Shown here: positions 54,001 through 64,000 of the stretch, in pieces
Layout of the letters: each line of letters opens with the position of its first letter
How positions within the stretch are numbered: position 1 is the first letter of the stretch
Source: Paralithodes platypus
Taxonomy: Eukaryota > Arthropoda > Malacostraca > Decapoda > Lithodidae
DNA: 64,000 nucleotides
Assembly: GCA_032716605.1 (NCBI GenBank)
Contig: CM064506.1
Location: 13,984,131-14,048,130 of the forward strand
Reading direction: 5' to 3'
Position numbers and translations under genes: made by a program
The notes under the pieces: generated by a model
Seen by the model: only the letters and a program-made list of their open reading frames with translations
Database searches by the model: none
What the model was told of the DNA's origin: nothing

Positions 54001-55260
54001 GCCTTTGACAAAGTACCCCACAAAAGACTTCAGCATAAATTAGCTTTTTACGGTATAACTGGACCTACTCTTCACTGGATCACTAATTTCCTTACAAAAC
54101 GGACTCAACGAGTACTCCTTGACGGCTCTTCCTCAGACTCTGTCCCCTGTTTCTTCTGGTGTCCCACAAGGCACCGTTCTTGGCCCTCTTCTTTTCCTTC
54201 TTTATATTAATGACCTTCCTCTGTCAACACCTAACTCTTCTACTCAACTAGTTGCCGACGATAGTTTGATGTTTAGGCCCATACGGACTAGAGACGACTG
54301 TGTACCTTATCCAGCAAGACTTACACGCCCCTCGAAAATTGGGATAACACCTGGCAGATTTCTTTCCTGCCCCGGAAACATTAAAAAAATGTAAACCCTT
54401 CTCCGCTTTAAACCCCGCTCCCGATCACCCCTCACTTTCAATTACACATTACACAACCAACCACTATAATCATTTTTCCTTCATATACAATATCCTTGGC
54501 GTTCACTCTCTCCAACCCACCTATTTCAACACCCACATTCATCACCTACAAAGTCAGGCAAACCCGCACACTAGGGGCGTGAGGAGGAATTTACACAATT
54601 TTACAACGGCCCATCAAACACATAGCTTATAACACCTTTGTTCGCCCAACACTGGAGTACTTACGCCCGCAGTATGGGGATCCATACACTCAATCTAAAC
54701 ATTAACACACTTGAAAAAAATTAACACAAAAGCAGCCAGGTTCATCACACACAATTACAACGCAATCCCCATGCATCACAAACCCTTATCACAAATCAAT
54801 AAGCATGGAAAATCCTTAAACCTCGAAGACTCAGGCACAGACTCCACAGTAATGGATAAAATCACACACAATTATATATGACAGTAAAAAACATGAATAC
54901 CTACACAACTCAAACACCCGCAACACTCGTAACACACACGCTCATAAGTACCAAACATACCACACTAATACGGCCTTTCTACAAACAGTCATTCTTTCCA
55001 CGAACCCATACGGGATTGGAACAGTCTCCCAGAATATACAATAAATAGCCCGACACTAGACACATTCAAACACAGAATAAACTAACATTTTTCGCCCACA
55101 TCACACACCACACACCATAAACCCTCCACTTACCGTAGCTCCCCCCATCCCTATATCCTGACCCCCCATCCTCCACCCTCATACCCTTATATGTGTGATA
55201 TGCGCAAGTCCAGCGCCCGACACATTATCAATCGAGAGCGAGATCGAGATAAGATCGTCT
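54001..55260 (+). pseudogene. LINE-B reverse transcriptase, second copy
   Basis: Starts within motif A (AFDKVPHK), contains SGVPQGTVLGPLLF and VADDSLMF (motif C, first residue changed), then is shredded by indels. Ends at the GATCGA-like tail as copy 1 does. Confidence 0.8.
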
Positions 55261-56119
55261 CATTTTAGCCAGAATAAAAAGTAAAACACGGTCAGCTTGT
55301 TTTGAATGGGTATTATTAATTTATATGAAACTGAAAATAGGCACTCTCTCTCGATCTCTCTCGTACATAAAAAATATATGTATTACCTGCTGTAGCCAAT
55401 CTGTAAAAACCCGCAAACCCACAAAACTACCCGCGTTGACGTCTGGGATAGTGTAAAAATAGGAGTCCGTTGGTGGCTACGTCTTATATAAACCCACCAC
55501 TTAATGCATCACCACGAGAAGCCTTTACAACGGTACACTCATTTTCTACTTTCCTAGTTTTCTGAAGAGCGTAGAGAGGGGAGAAAGCGTGTTGGGAAGA
55601 GGAAGCTGGTGGAGTGGCTTTGTTGTGTGTGTTATTAGTCTGTAATCAAAGTTCCAACAGGTATGAAAACGAGCCTCCAACCGATGATTAAGGCAAGTAA
55701 CTAATCATAATGTTTTCCTACCTTACAAATTTTCACTGTTACTGGTGTTGTTGAAGTGATAAGCTTTTTAAATGGAGATACTTTTAATAATTTAATTGGT
55801 TGTTTTAAGTGGTGGTGCCTTCTAATCCAGGAGTTCCTAACTTCCTATTGAATACTAATTACCAATAACAAATTAGGTATACATGTATGGGCTGTGGTGT
55901 CTTCTGGGGGGGCATAGGGTTTCTCATGGGGGGGCCGTGCCCCCCCATGCCCCCCCTTGGCTACGCCACTGAGACTGTAATTGGTGAAGATATTTGACCC
56001 GATCGTAATGAATAGACGATAGTGTTCTGGTGAGGTAATATGAGGATTCTTAAGGCAGGGGGAGTGTCAGTCGAGAAATTTCTTAGAGGCGTTTTATCTA
56101 ATCTGTCCTCGCTTCTGGC

Positions 56120-56290
56120 ACTAATTCCTTGCACTTAACGATATTGCGTTACTACTATATTTGCGATTAGTTTTGCTTGGGAACCAGATAAACTTGCTCA
56201 TGTAGTTATGTACACCCTATGTGGTGGATGTGTTATTGTTATTTCATTAAAGCATTATTTCCACAGTGATTTTTATTATTTCTTTTGTAT
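56120..56290 (+). repeat. repeat D, duplicated copy
   Basis: Counterpart of 42780-42965. Confidence 0.7.
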
Positions 56291-56339
56291 TTATCTTGTA
56301 AATTAATTTCAATTAACTAAGGTATAGGTTCATTATTAA

Positions 56340-57098
56340 AAGTAAATTAATTTACAGTACCATTAGACGGGTGCCCAACCCCGAAAGGATTTGAAATAGG
56401 GGAGCTATCCTCCCTACCAAAGGCCTGCTTTCTAGGGCCTTTCCTCCCCCCTGTCATACTACTCTCCTTGACGCGGTGGGGGGGCTTCGGGGCCGGCGAC
56501 TGGAGCTTGATGGGGGATGGTTGTGGTACTTACCCTTCTTATCTCCCCTCGAGCTTCGCGGTCCTCAGCTTGACTAATTTTGAGTAGGTTGTTCATTCCT
56601 CATTCTATGATTTTCCCCCCTTCTATTCTTATTCTGTCCCCATTTGGCTGTCCTCTGGCAGCCTATATCTCATGTCTCCCTTGCCTGGCGAGGTAGCAGA
56701 TTCCTGGCCTGATTGGTCTCTTCGTTTGCTGATTTGGCCGGACTGACTTGATTCCCTTCGGTAATGCATTTTTTGCTTCTCGATGTGATTTTTTTCTACC
56801 TTCGACCTGATCTTTCATTCTTCACCCTGACAACTTCTTGGTTTGTGTTGTGGTGTCGCAGTTCTTGCCTCATCCTTCGGCCCTGCCCTATGAGAGCTCT
56901 GATGTGGAGCTCGTGTGGTCCGGCTGAACTGGTGAAATGGCGAGAAATTCCTGCGTGTCTTCACCCTCCTCACTTTTGTTCCCCTACTGCCCTTCCCTCT
57001 CTAATCTTGAACTCGTTTATTTATATATCTTTTATCGAATCCTTCGGCCCAGCCCTCATGAGAGTTCTTTTGTAAAGCTCGGTGGTCTGGTTAAACTA

Positions 57099-57130
<32 letters not shown>
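56340..57130 (+). repeat. poly(A) retroelement-like repeat, duplicated copy
   Basis: Counterpart of 43020-43775, with a shorter A-run (57104-57130). Confidence 0.5.
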
Positions 57131-57133
<3 letters not shown>

Positions 57134-57169
57134 TAGCTGATGCAGAGAGGATTGGGTTCTAGTCATGTT

Positions 57170-57594
57170 GTGATTGTCTGGTCTATCATAGTGAGAGCTG
57201 AGCGATTCTCTGCCATACCCATAGCTTACTCTGACTGTTCCTTTTACTTATATATCTTCGAGATCTCAAGTGACGGCGTCTTTTCCGTGGATTGACCTCC
57301 CTACTGCCAACCTAGAAGTTGGCAGATTGGGAGCCACAGTGTCACATTTTTCCCTTACCCCTCAACTTTCCCTTCATAAATGCTGAGGGCCACAGGGCCT
57401 TGAATGGTGTTTTGGTTTCCCGGGCGTTTCCCGCACCTCCCTCAGCTCCCTGCCTGGCATTGCCCTTCGGTCACCCGGGCTGGTTAGTAGTAAGCAGGGT
57501 TGGGTTTTGTGGGGGTGCTCGTTTTTATGGCCTTGGCCTTGCTCGATACCTTGGGGCTGTTTTGGCCAGACAGCCTTGTGAACAACCACAACAA
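57170..57594 (+). mobile_element. SINE-1, duplicated copy
   Basis: Counterpart of 43817-44235, indel-rich. Tail 'aacaaccacaacaac'. Confidence 0.75.
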
Positions 57595-57734
57595 CATTAC
57601 AATTTTGTTTGGTGTATACAAGAATGACAATCCATAATCGATTATTGTAAGGTTAAAATGCCTTATGAATGCCCTTGTTACACTGCTTTTACTGCCCATG
57701 GTGCTTGGGAGTACTGGACCTGTATTTCATAACG

Positions 57735-57900
57735 TTCCTGAGGACTATGCCTGTAATTTGTCCTAAACTCCTAAGAATAATATAGGCTCAGTTGGTGACC
57801 TGAACCTGTTTAATAACATTTGAACCTCAAACTTTTGTAAAAGTTCAGTTTTCAATTTAACTTTTCTTATTAGGACAAATTTTATAGGCATAGTCCTAGG
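57735..57900. repeat. inverted repeat, duplicated copy
   Basis: Counterpart of 44371-44533. Confidence 0.6.
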
Positions 57901-58486
57901 AATGTTTAAGAGTCCCGTAGGTGTTGGTGACTGACAAAGACGAGTTGGATGGTACTGTATATTTCGTAAAACCAGGTGTCAATATTTTTGTAACTTGTCA
58001 AACCAAACTTGGCCATAGGTCCTTTGCCAAATGATACTTCTTTGAGTCTCCGTAGAAATTGCATGTTTGCAAGGCTTAAAATATTCATGTAACATTTATG
58101 ATTTTTTTTTTTTTAACCAGGTCTTTAAGAAAATTCCTATATATTGTATATTAAAGGTAATAAAAACTTTGAAAATTCATGGTACTTTTCTTTATTTATA
58201 CTTCAAAGAGCGTCCGTTAAACAACCACCTACGTATCTCAGGAAAAACAAATTATTAAGAAAAAATACAAAATCAAAGTTGCTGAGAAAAACGAGGGGTT
58301 CCTTTTATCTTATGTTTCAAGATAAAGACTCTTAAAACCATTAGATCAGATTATGGGGGGTAGAGCACATTGCTCCACCCAGGGACGGTTATCGTAAAGT
58401 AGAAGTCCTCGGCTAGGGATGCCAGCAGGCGTAGAACTTTTCCTCGTAGGGTGGTGGTCTTCAACTGGTTGAGGACTGCAAGAGAA

Positions 58487-58712
58487 GTCTCAGAGGGCAA
58501 TGGTTGTCCAAGGACTTCATTGTCAGGGGAGGTCTCAGAGGGCCAATTGTTGTGGAAGACTTCTTCTCAGGAGAGTTCTCAGAGGGCATTGGTTGTTCAT
58601 ATTTTCAAATCAGGGATGGCCTTTGACGGGCAGTGGTTTGTTCAGGGACTTTAATTGAGGAGAGGTCTCGCGAGGGCAGTGGTGTTTTCTGGAGGGGCCC
58701 CTCAGAGGGCAG
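58487..58712. repeat. 43-bp minisatellite, duplicated copy
   Basis: Counterpart of 45111-45330 with extra single-base differences. Confidence 0.7.
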
Positions 58713-59096
58713 TTTTTGTCGAGGACTTCATTGTAGGAGAGGTCAGTGGTTAAACAGTTTGGACGTTGGTCGTTGACAGTTGTACAAGGGAGTGGGCAGC
58801 GTCAACAGTGCTTGTTGGGGGGTCGGCAAGGTGATTTGGGGGGTTCGGAGGAGCTTAAGAGTCTGCACCCCACTGTGGAAAGGTCGTTCAATCTCAGGAT
58901 GTTTCTTGTGGCATCATTAATTGTAGTTGGCAACTGGAATTTTTTTCAAGTTGAGGTTCCAGGCAACAAAGAGGTGTTGTTGGTGGTGTCCACTTAAGCT
59001 TCAAATTCCTTTGTCTTCTTTGGACGCATCTACTGGAAGTTGGTTGTCGGTGTATATCCGGCAGTCCATCGTATTCTTCCTTAATGCCGCCTTGTT

Positions 59097-60176
59097 CGGT
59101 CTTGCTCTGCCCCAATCGGTCTTGCTGGCCCTCAATCGTTCTTTCTCATCGCCCCTCAGTCCTTGTGTTTGGTGCTCGTCCGCAGTCTGCTGTGTGTTCG
59201 GTGCTCTCCTTCCATCGGTCTTTCTTGCTCTCCCTCAATCGGTCGGTCTTGCTCGCCCTCCATCGGTCTGTCTTGCTCCACCTCAATCGGTCTGTCTTGC
59301 TCAGCCCTCAATCGGGTCTGCCGTGCTCGCCCTCAATCGGTCTGTCTCTTCCTCTTCCTCCAATCGGTCCTGCCGTGCTCGCCCTCAACCGATCCTGCCC
59401 GTGCTCGCCCTCAATTCGGTCTGCCGTGTCTCGCCCCCTCAACAGGTCTGCTGCCCGTGCTCGCCCTCAATCGGTCCTGCCGTGCTCGCCCTCAACCGGT
59501 CTGCCGTGCTCGCCCTCAACCGTCTGCCGTGCTCGCCCTCAACCGGTCTGCCGTGCTCGTCCTCACCGGTCTGCCGTGCTCGCCCTCAACTGGTCTGCCG
59601 TGCTCGCCCTCACCGATCTGCCGTGCTCGACCTCAACCAGTCTGCCGTGCTCGCCCTCAACCGGTCTGCCGTGCTCGCCTTCAACCGGTCTGCCGTGCTC
59701 AGCCCTCACCCGGTCCTGCCGTGCTCGCCCTCAACCGGTCTGCCGTGCTCGCCCTCAACCGGTATGCCGTGCTCGCCCTCAACCGGTCTGTCGTGCTCGC
59801 CCTCAACCGGTCTGCCGTGCTCGCCCTCAACCGGTCTGCCGTTCTCGCCCTCACCGGTCTGTCGTGCTTGCCCTCAATCGGTCCTGCCGTGCTCGCCCTC
59901 AATCGGTCTGGCGTGCTCGCCCTCAACTGGTCTGCCATGCTTGCCCTCAACCGGTCTGTCGTGCTCGCCCTCACCGGTCTGCCGTCCTCGCCCTCAACCG
60001 GTCTGTCTTGCTCGCCCTCAACCGGTCTGTCTTGCTCGCCCTCAACCGGTCTGTCTTGCTCGCCCTCAACCGGTCTGTCTTGCTTGCCCTCAACCAGTCT
60101 GTCTTGCTCGCCCTCAACCGGTCTGTCTTGCTCGCCCTCAACCGGTCTGTCTTGCTCGCCCTCAACCGGTCTTGCA
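59097..60176. repeat. 24-bp minisatellite, duplicated copy
   Basis: Counterpart of 45700-46765. The left two thirds carry many indels that scramble the 24-bp phase; the last ~180 bp is perfect. Confidence 0.9.
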
Positions 60177-60424
60177 TCCGAGTCAGCTTCCCATCTTCCG
60201 TCATGATGCTGGCCAGGATAGTGTCTCAGTGGTGGCTATTATTAGTAGTATCTTGCCCTGGAACAGTGCAGCCTATTTTGGGGTTCCTCTCGTCGGCCCC
60301 AATTGTTCCGTCAATGCCCTAGTCACCGTCAGCCCTTGTGAGAAGGCTTGGTTCCCTCATCATAGTTTCTCATCGCCTCGCTTCGTCAGTCTGCTGGGCG
60401 TTGTTCTTGTTGTTGTCCCCTCAC

Positions 60425-60560
60425 CTCTCCATCCTATTCCTCAAGTCCCACGAGTCTTGTTACTGTTGTTCCCTCTCCAATCTATCCTATTCCTCAAGTC
60501 CCACGAGTCTTGTTGCTGTTGTTGTCCCCTCACCTCTCCATCCTATTCCTCAAGTCCTGT
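60425..60560. repeat. 55-bp minisatellite, duplicated copy
   Basis: Counterpart of 47011-47150, nearly identical. Confidence 0.7.
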
Positions 60561-60811
60561 GACTCGTGGTTCCCTAGTGCGGTCCTGTACTGGGGCTCGG
60601 ACTTCGGCCCTCCACAATTCAAGTCCGGGTGTATGATGTATGATTAATTCTTCGACATCAACCAATGAACCTCCATGTAGTTTTGTAGGTCTTCACACCA
60701 AGACCATCATCTGTAAAGACAAAAGAAAATATATTTAGCTACTAGATTTTAAAACTGTCTCAAGGAATAATCTAATTTCACACCAAACACCATCAATTAA
60801 TTTTACAAAAG

Positions 60812-60882
60812 CATGTGATCCTCCCGGGATTCGAACCTGGGTTACCACATACAGATCTTACACCCTCTAGACTGTTAAAGGT
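60812..60882 (-). ncRNA. tRNA-like relic, duplicated copy
   Basis: Counterpart of 47402-47472. Confidence 0.35.
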
Positions 60883-60994
60883 TAAATACATGACTACGAT
60901 TATATATCCATTTATTAGGCCTATTAATACTCTTCAAATCTGTATATTATTATTACATTAAGGAACCATATAAATTTTAGCTTATAATTGCTTA

Positions 60995-61622
60995 AGCGGC
61001 AGTCACACTATGAAGACTTAAGGGAATTACCGCGGCGACTTAGAGGTCTTAAGGAGGACTTCATCTAAGTCACCGGCGCGTGGGTGGTCCTCGCGCATCC
61101 CCACGGTACAGTACGGTACGATGGGTGGCCAGGATGGTCGTGGCTGGTTTCGATTTGCTTTGAACATGCAAGAGGCATGGAAAATTGGTCGCCGAGCTAG
61201 CCGCGGTCGTGAGGCAAGCGCGTCACACGCCCACCGGTATGCGCGTGAGGGGGACCGGTAGCACGACCGGTCAGCGCCGTGTGGCGCCATGCGTCGCCAA
61301 AGCGTTGGCCCCCGACACACGCCACCGGGCGGGGCTCGCGCCCGCGCCAGCCGCGAGTAGGGGACCTGCGTAACACGAAGGCCGTCAAGTTGCCTTCCTT
61401 TTGCCGTCCTGTTGCCTCGTTGCACCGCATGACGCCGGCGGTCTGCTATGCTAGGTCTCCGTGTAGCCCCATCCATGATGCCGTGATCCGTGATGCCGTC
61501 CAGGCCTGCCTCAGGCCAGACATTTACTCTTGGTCAAGTTACGGATGATCGGCAAAGACCAATCTGGCACTCCTTGAGTCGCCGCGGTAATTACCTTAAG
61601 TCTTCATAGCGTGACCGCACCT
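60995..61622. mobile_element. Harbinger-type element, duplicated copy, TSD TTA
   Basis: Same termini and flanking TTA (60992-60994, 61623-61625) as 47581-48201; a few small differences in the GC-rich interior. Confidence 0.85.
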
Positions 61623-61630
61623 TTATCAAT

Positions 61631-61782
61631 CCTTTATGTACCGGCGACGTCTTTTATATTTTATTCTGGCTACTATTAAACTATTTTATTCAGACTTCTA
61701 ATAATTAAGACTTATCTCAATGCCTCCTTTTAGCTACCATATATCCTTCCTAAGCTTCATAAAATTGTCTAAAAAATAGGCG

Positions 61783-61816
<34 letters not shown>

Positions 61817-61838
61817 TCGCCGGTACAGAAGGGGTTGG
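61631..61838. mobile_element. family F MITE, duplicated copy
   Basis: Counterpart of 48210-48412, with a slightly longer poly(A). Confidence 0.65.
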
Positions 61839-61906
61839 GTTGTATATTGGGAAATATAATACAACCCATAGACTATGGTACAACCACAAAACAAATTAGA
61901 GTCTAA

Positions 61907-62119
61907 AGCCGGTATCACACGAGCGCTTTTATACGTCAACATTCGATGATCAACATTTTTCTTGCAACATTTCTGGACTATTTTGCCCTGGTATCGGAAA
62001 CTAGACTGAGGGTAGATGAGTGTAGGTGACCGAAATAATATAGATGTTGACCTCATAAGCTGTCAGACCAGTGTTAAGGATAAATGTTGAGGGAAAAAGC
62101 GCTTCGTGTGATACCGGCT
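61907..62119. mobile_element. Harbinger-type MITE, duplicated copy, TSD TAA
   Basis: Counterpart of 48486-48696 with two extra bases (213 bp). Confidence 0.85.
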
Positions 62120-62134
62120 TAACTTTGAAATTCA

Positions 62135-62360
62135 ATCTGCAAGTTGTTCCTTCTCAAATTACAAGCTCGCTATCGGCCGCCAGGAAAAAATTAACACCTA
62201 AATGACACTATAGGTCTTAATATTGACAAAGAAATGGGGTGAAAGGTCATCAAATCGACAAACTAATAGAACGAACATATTAAAATCTCAAAAATCAATA
62301 TGCTAAGCATGAGGGAGAAGGGGGTCCAGAAAAAGCAACAACCACCTCCCCCCTAAGGAC
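62135..62360. repeat. TTAA-2 fragment, duplicated copy
   Basis: Counterpart of 48715-48935. Confidence 0.6.
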
Positions 62361-63015
62361 AGAACTTACACATTTTCACCATTATACCACCACCAAGACA
62401 ATGTTATTCAATATTAAGGTGACACCATTGTAGTGAAGAGGTGAACAGCATTTCATCTGCACATTTATAAATATTTGTAGAACTTTCATTGTCTCTCATT
62501 TCATATACTTTTGTGTTCTCACTGTTCCGTAAATACCGCACTACTCGTGTATGGAAGGTTTGTTTATGTTATATATAAGGTTCAGTAGAGGTGTTATTTC
62601 TCTCTCTTAGATCGAGGTAAATAATGTTGATTCTTTATAAATAAAATAAGACGAAAATAACATTGTTTTGCTCTCTCCCTTTACATGTAGTCATGGATTT
62701 TCTTCAATGTAATAGAAATTTACTAGCCATGTGAGGGCTCATTGGGGCAGGAGATAGGAATCCTCCTCCCTTGTAAAATTCTCCTACTAGACAAGACAGA
62801 GTAAAGGGTGAGGGAACGTGTATATAAGTGGTCCCGGAACCTAAGATTTGGGACTTTAAATGTACGATATATGTTCGGGCTCTGTCTCAAGTTGGTCACC
62901 CCCAGCTATGTGTATATGTATGTGGTATGTGGTATGTGCCTGGGTATATACGTACATACAATCTACTTTATAAAGGGCACTTTCCGTTTGTTCACGAACT
63001 ACTCCCTCAGTTTTC

Positions 63016-63168
63016 AACAAAACATAAAAACACAAACAAATTTAAATTTCTATGAAAACATTCCACACTGATATTTGGTATTGATAAATACGCTTATTTA
63101 TCAATACCAAATATCAGTGTGGAATATTTTCATAGAAATTTAAATTTGTTTGTGTTTTTATGTTTTGT
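63016..63168. repeat. near-perfect hairpin, duplicated copy
   Basis: Counterpart of 49593-49745. One extra A makes the arms here match slightly better. Confidence 0.85.
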
Positions 63169-63821
63169 TCGTACCCAAGGCCTTAACCTTGGGATCTGCC
63201 AGAATAGATTTTAAGCAAATTTCATATTGTCCCTTCACCCCCGGGGGTGTGGGGTGGTGGTGGGGAGGAACTTCCTCAGTTCAGGGGGGGGGGGGCTTCC
63301 TCAGTTTTCAAGATTTGTTTTTCTATGTGGACGAGGGAGAAAAAAGGGCAACACTGCCTGTAATGAGTGCCTCCCCCAGAGTTGAATGAGTGACGGCCAA
63401 AATTATAGGAATGCTCTAGCCAAAATGTCCTGGACACACGGAGTTTTGAATCAATTTAAGTCATAGGATGAGGGAAAGATGGATTCAGGAAGAGAGTTCA
63501 TTACCTCATCTGTTGAATAGAAGAAAGATTGGGTATTGTTTCACTCTTGGGTTGAAGAATTGCACAGATGGAGAGCCCATACTTGGCATGCATACTAAGG
63601 GGGTGCCAGAATAGGTTTTAAGCTATGTTTGTTTTTTTGTCCCCTCACCCCCCAGGGGAATTCCCTCAGTTTTCAAGATGGAGAGCCCATACTTGGCATG
63701 CATAAGTGTGGTTAGGTTAAATTTCTGATAAATTTCCCCTGGGCAGCGCCGGGTACCTCAATAATTTGCCTACATAAAGCAAGCACACAAGCATTCAGAA
63801 GCACCAATCACTCATCAGGAA

Positions 63822-64000
63822 CACCTTGAGATGGTTCGGCCATATGGAACATATGGAAAGCGAGAGAATGACTAAGAAGGTGTACGAAAGCGAGGTGGAA
63901 GGACAGAGAGGGAGAAGTAGACCGAGAGAGAGGTGGAAAGATGGAGTGAGGAAGTATATGGATGAAGGCGGTGCTGGTTGGGAGGAGGGGCGTCGACTGA
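63822..64000 (+). pseudogene. LINE-A 3' end, duplicated copy, cut by window edge
   Basis: Counterpart of 50395-50573. Confidence 0.8.

Larger units (their letters stand above)
54001..64000. repeat. duplicated block, copy 2 (probable assembly artefact)
   Basis: Same order of elements as 40729-50573. From 54001 to about 59900 there are many one-base indels, often in homopolymers; from about 60000 the match is almost exact. That gradient is expected at an unpolished contig end, not in a real segmental duplication. Confidence 0.9.

Noticed and set aside
53151..54008. 285-codon Ser/Leu ORF
   Set aside because: It is the (CT)n microsatellite running into the N gap.

Overview
This is repeat-dominated nuclear DNA of an animal, most likely an arthropod and plausibly a decapod crustacean. 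That placement is inference: TTAGG-type pentamers (the arthropod telomere motif) recur inside dispersed elements, and the density of non-LTR retrotransposons, piggyBac- and Harbinger-type elements and simple-sequence arrays is typical of decapod assemblies. No operons, ribosomal RNA genes or CRISPR arrays are visible.

Layout. 1-4.3 kb: a possible host 3' exon, then palindromic miniature elements, two families of which carry TTAGG arrays, and pieces of an RTE-like LINE (here 'LINE-A', tail (TAGA)n). 4.5-6 kb: a truncated I/Jockey-group reverse transcriptase still open for 474 codons (LINE-D). 7-14 kb: two (AAC)n-tailed SINE-like copies with clean target-site duplications, a piggyBac-type miniature element and four LINE-A copies. 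15-18.2 kb: a decayed piggyBac transposase and a (CCCTG)n array. 20-22.5 kb: a TTAA foldback element abutting a CR1/L2-like LINE ('LINE-B') fragment. 22.8-28.3 kb: three candidate exons of an unrecognised host gene among intronic repeats, plus a nested pair of miniature transposons whose empty site is preserved elsewhere in the window. 28.4-31.8 kb: a CR1-like LINE ('LINE-C') with gag-knuckle, endonuclease and reverse-transcriptase parts. 32.7-33.6 kb: an orphan 261-codon single-exon ORF. 35.3-41.9 kb: a near full-length LINE-B with a PHD finger and a 2A-like NPGP motif, split by a 2.06-kb cut-and-paste transposon and again by a SINE.

40.7-50.6 kb and 54.0-64.0 kb are the same sequence, separated by 3.2 kb of tail and a 100-N gap. 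The first ~6 kb after the gap is full of small indels, as in an unpolished contig end, so this is probably an unresolved contig overlap or haplotig rather than a biological duplication. The block holds minisatellites (43, 24 and ~55 bp), two Harbinger-type miniature elements, hairpins, SINE and LINE-A ends.

How the parts relate. Most coding sequence belongs to mobile elements. Four mobilisation systems leave recognisable scars: TTAA (piggyBac-like), TWA (PIF/Harbinger-like), TA (Tc1/mariner-like) and target-primed reverse transcription (LINEs and the SINEs). The host-gene candidates are the N-terminal fragment at 3-374, the exon set at 22.9-26.6 kb and the orphan ORF at 32.8 kb. Family assignments come from motif recognition by eye; no database search was run.
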